64,000 bases of DNA from Acidimicrobiaceae bacterium. Its GTDB lineage: Bacteria; Actinomycetota; Acidimicrobiia; Acidimicrobiales; UBA8592. Made by a program: the position numbers and the translations under genes. The stretch covers positions 1 through 64,000 of the forward strand of contig JAHECR010000012.1 of assembly GCA_024641655.1 (NCBI GenBank). Direction: 5' to 3'. The first letter of the stretch is position 1. Each line of letters opens with the position of its first letter. A model generated the notes under the pieces. The model saw only the letters and a program-made list of their open reading frames with translations. It was not told the DNA's origin and did no database searches. Shown here piece after piece: positions 61,823 to 64,000 of the stretch.

Positions 61823-62101
61823 TCAGCCCTCGACGTCGATGACGCCGAGCGTTTCGAGCGAGGCCAGGAGCGCTTCGATGTCGCCGCGAATCAATGCTGC
61901 GTCACCGGCGAACCGGTCGGCCATGGCTGCCACCAGCTCCTCGATGCTGCACGGCCGCTCCAGCGCTGCCCACACTGCGTCGCCCGGACTCGTCACGAGC
62001 ACAGGGTCGTCCATGGCCCGGGTGTGCAACAGCACGCCCCGCACGCTCTGGCGCCAGCGCACACCCGGGCGACGCGACACGATCCGGTCGAGGTGGTCCA
62101 T
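61823..62101 (-). CDS. PqqD-like peptide-binding protein
   Basis: The 92-residue protein matches the PqqD fold: SRRPGVRWRQSVRGVLLH, AVWAALERPCSIEELVAAMADRFAGDAA and the terminal LLASLETLGVIDVEG. PqqD domains bind leader peptides of ribosomal peptide precursors, and also occur beside glycosylation and kinase genes. ATG 62099-62101 has GATACT six bases upstream and no ribosome site. It is divergent from the HprK-like gene by 33 bases and convergent with dprE1. Confidence 0.78.
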   Translation of the reverse strand: MDHLDRIVSRRPGVRWRQSVRGVLLHTRAMDDPVLVTSPGDAVWAALERPCSIEELVAAMADRFAGDAALIRGDIEALLASLETLGVIDVEG

Positions 62102-62134
62102 GAGCTCAGTATCGGCGATGGGGGCGGTGGCGCG

Positions 62135-63298
62135 GTGACAACTCTCGAGTTGGCGGTGGGTGCCGACCTGGTCGTCCTCCAGGTGGCCGACGAGATCGTC
62201 GCGATGCTGCTGCAGCGGGCGCTGGGCGACCTGGTGGAAACGGCCTCGTCCCTCGACCCCCCAGGGTCGGTACACGACATCTCGATCAGTATCGACGACG
62301 ACCGCCTGGTGCTGGCCGGTGACGGCGCCGAGGTGCGCCGCAGCTTCGACCGCGCCCACATCGTCGATGCGCTGATCGCCTGGTGCAATCTCGTTGCGAT
62401 CGCATCGCGACCGGACCACGTGAACCTGCACGCCGCGTGCCTCACCGTTCCCGACAGTGCCGAGGCAGTGATCGCCGCCGCGCCGTCCACAGCCGGCAAG
62501 ACCACCCTCGCCGTGGCCGCATGCCTCCGAGGGTGGGGCTACCTGTCCGACGAGGTGGCGAGCGTCCGGGCCGACGCCGCGATCGTTCGGGCGTATCCGA
62601 AACCACTGACGGTCAAGGCCGGCTCCCGCCTGCGTACCGGCGTCGACCTCGACGCCGGAGCGCTCTCGGCGCACCAGCAACGCTGGTACGTGCGTCCCGG
62701 TGAGGTCGGCGGCTCGGTGGTCCGGGCGGGCCGACCAGCGGTCACGTTGTTCCCGTCCTGGCGTGGCGGTGCCGCACTCACGGTGTCGGAGCTCTCGATT
62801 ACCGAGGCCACCCTCGAGCTGGCCACGAACTCGCAGGACCAGCTCGACGCCGACGGTGCCGGACTGCTGACCCTCGCGACGCTCGCGTCGCGCACTCACC
62901 GGCGACGCGTCGAGCACGATGACGTCGACGCCGTGCTCGACCTCGTCGTGGACCTGGCGGGTCGCCCCGCCGACCTGGTGGCCGCTCCGAGCCGCCTCGT
63001 GTGCCGCCCCTCGCCCGGCACGACCGATCGTGAGGTGCTGCGTCCACACCCCGACGTCGCCGCGGTGCTCACCGCCGATGGCGCTGTGGTGCACCACACA
63101 GCGACGCAGGAGCTGCTTGCGCTTGACCCCGTCGGTGGGGCGGTGTTCGCGCTCTTGGACGGGGCGACCCGCACCGAGGCGGCCGTGGCCCAGCTCGCCC
63201 GCGCGTTCGACGAGGATGAGGCGATCGTCGCACGCGACGTCGCTACGTTGATCGATCGGCTCCGAGCGCACGGTGTTCTCATCGGCGACGAGGCCTGA
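62135..63298 (+). CDS. HPr-kinase-like domain fused to a PqqD-like domain
   Basis: The 387-residue protein starts with an HprK-type P-loop fold: HLHAACLTVPD-like NLHAACLTVPDSAEA, AAPSTAGKTTLAVAACLRGWGYLSDEVA (Walker A Ser-Thr-Ala-Gly-Lys-Thr) and a HprK-like AGSRLRTGVDL segment. Residues 290-387 form a PqqD-like domain (VLRPHPDVAAVLTADGAVVHH ... EAAVAQLARAFDEDEAIVARDVATLIDRLRAHGVLI). HprK homologues with a PqqD domain occur in lasso-peptide and exopolysaccharide loci. GTG 62135-62137 behind a G-rich site. No HPr partner is nearby. Confidence 0.75.
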   Translation: MTTLELAVGADLVVLQVADEIVAMLLQRALGDLVETASSLDPPGSVHDISISIDDDRLVLAGDGAEVRRSFDRAHIVDALIAWCNLVAIASRPDHVNLHAACLTVPDSAEAVIAAAPSTAGKTTLAVAACLRGWGYLSDEVASVRADAAIVRAYPKPLTVKAGSRLRTGVDLDAGALSAHQQRWYVRPGEVGGSVVRAGRPAVTLFPSWRGGAALTVSELSITEATLELATNSQDQLDADGAGLLTLATLASRTHRRRVEHDDVDAVLDLVVDLAGRPADLVAAPSRLVCRPSPGTTDREVLRPHPDVAAVLTADGAVVHHTATQELLALDPVGGAVFALLDGATRTEAAVAQLARAFDEDEAIVARDVATLIDRLRAHGVLIGDEA

Positions 63299-63316
63299 CG
63301 AGACCCGCCGCTCGTG

Positions 63317-64000
63317 TCAGCGAGCCCCGACCGGTTCGAGCTCGCTCCGCACGGCCTCGTCGGTGGCCTGCTTGGACTTCGCCTTGCGGCCCCGACCGCG
63401 ACCACGGCTGCCCTCGGCGTCGTAGTAATGCCCGTACCGGTACCGCAGGTAGTGCCTGCTGCGTCCGAACCCGGAGGCTGCCGTGAGGACAACGCCGGCA
63501 ACGGTCGCGCCGCGGCGACGCAGCAGGTCGACGGCCTCGCGTGCCGCGTCGCGGTCGGTGCGGCCCTCGCGGGCCACGATGACGACGAGGTCCACCACCG
63601 GCAGCAGCGCCGCGGCGTCGTTGGTCGCGAGGAGCGGCGCCGTGTCGAGCACGACGACATCGAAACGCCCGCGTGCCTTCTCGATGAGTGCTCGCTGCGC
63701 CTCGACCACCGCAGTGGGGTTCCTGCTCTGTTCGACGTCGGAGACGTCTCCGACGAGGGTCACGCCGCTGATCCCGGTTTCGAGGGTGCGACGCGGCTGG
63801 AGCGGCCGCTTGAAGTAGCGGTGCAGCTTGGGGATTCGGTAGTCACAGTTGACGACGAGGACCTCGTAGCCCGCCTCGGCGAGCACCACCGAGAGGTTCG
63901 CCGCCGTCGTCGTCTTTCCCTCCGAAGGGCCTGGGGAGGTGACCATGATGACCCGCACGTCGCGCTGGTCGGCGATGCCGGCGTCGTGCAGGCCGACGGG
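63317..64000 (-). CDS. Bacterial tyrosine kinase (CpsD/Wzc-type), C-terminal part
   Basis: The frame is open to the window end; 227 residues are seen. Walker A VTSPGPSEGKTTTAANL, Walker A' LVVNCDYRIPKLHRYF and Walker B FDVVVLDTAPLL are those of BY-kinases controlling polysaccharide export. The end is Tyr-rich (RSRHYLRYRYGHYYDAEG), the usual autophosphorylation cluster, followed by an Arg/Lys/Gly-rich tail. The membrane Wzz domain, if fused, lies outside the window. Convergent with the HprK-PqqD gene. Confidence 0.88.
   Translation of the reverse strand, partial: PVGLHDAGIADQRDVRVIMVTSPGPSEGKTTTAANLSVVLAEAGYEVLVVNCDYRIPKLHRYFKRPLQPRRTLETGISGVTLVGDVSDVEQSRNPTAVVEAQRALIEKARGRFDVVVLDTAPLLATNDAAALLPVVDLVVIVAREGRTDRDAAREAVDLLRRRGATVAGVVLTAASGFGRSRHYLRYRYGHYYDAEGSRGRGRGRKAKSKQATDEAVRSELEPVGAR

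Overview
The window is GC-rich, densely coding DNA from an actinobacterium (Actinomycetota). This is supported by a division/cell-wall (dcw) cluster with a meso-DAP-type MurE, an MtrA/MtrB/GerMN-lipoprotein set, DUF3040, MoxR-DUF58-TgpA, a PimB-like mannosyltransferase, a DprE2/DprP/DprE1 set, Ku with a stand-alone LigD polymerase, and many apparent leaderless genes with a TANNNT -10 box six or seven bases before the start codon. The details (very short LpqB-like protein, no murF in the dcw cluster, LipB-LipA fusion) fit a deep-branching lineage such as Acidimicrobiia better than a mycobacterium or streptomycete, but that placement is inference.

Layout: 1-10.4 kb is the dcw cluster on the minus strand (mraZ, rsmH, ftsL, ftsI, murE, mraY, murD, ftsW, murG, start of murC), almost every junction being a 4-base stop/start overlap, headed by a 10-bp-periodic array resembling MraZ boxes. 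10.5-12 kb holds a lipoate-ligase-like protein, an HNH nuclease and a small conserved protein. 12.2-16.6 kb is MoxR-DUF58-transglutaminase. 16.7-22.5 kb has DUF3040, DNA polymerase IV, an inositol-phosphatase-like enzyme and the mtrA-mtrB-lipoprotein operon. 22.5-27 kb is metabolic: pfkA and glpK are divergent over 23 bp with overlapping -10 boxes, then come an ACT protein and an AlaC-type aminotransferase. 27-34.7 kb includes a PimB-like operon, QueG, a fatty acid hydroxylase, an unusual TrpD, and a rubrerythrin/Fe-S protein/DUF3501 set that continues to 35.3 kb.

At 35.47-35.86 kb lies rnpB (RNase P RNA), which no protein gene covers. Just downstream is a small accessory zone (35.9-39.5 kb) with an IS630-type transposase remnant, a cupin gene of lower GC at third positions, an MBL hydrolase, a 5'-truncated enoyl-CoA hydratase and an SDR: it looks like a rearrangement site behind a stable RNA gene.

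39.9-53.4 kb carries a cyclic-nucleotide-binding protein, a CrtO-like membrane protein, PepA, a PduO-type adenosyltransferase, GluQRS, an MMPL transporter, FtsH, the NHEJ pair Ku/LigD-Pol, YceI and a Xaa-Pro peptidase. 53.5-58.5 kb is a lipoylation and 2-oxoacid dehydrogenase operon: LpdA (E3), a two-lipoyl-domain E2, and a single polypeptide fusing octanoyltransferase (LipB) to lipoyl synthase (LipA). 58.8-61.8 kb is a three-gene decaprenylphosphoryl-arabinose route whose DprE1 has Ala at the position of the mycobacterial benzothiazinone-target Cys. The window closes with a divergent PqqD-like / HprK-like-PqqD pair next to a tyrosine-rich BY-kinase, possibly the edge of an exopolysaccharide or modified-peptide locus.
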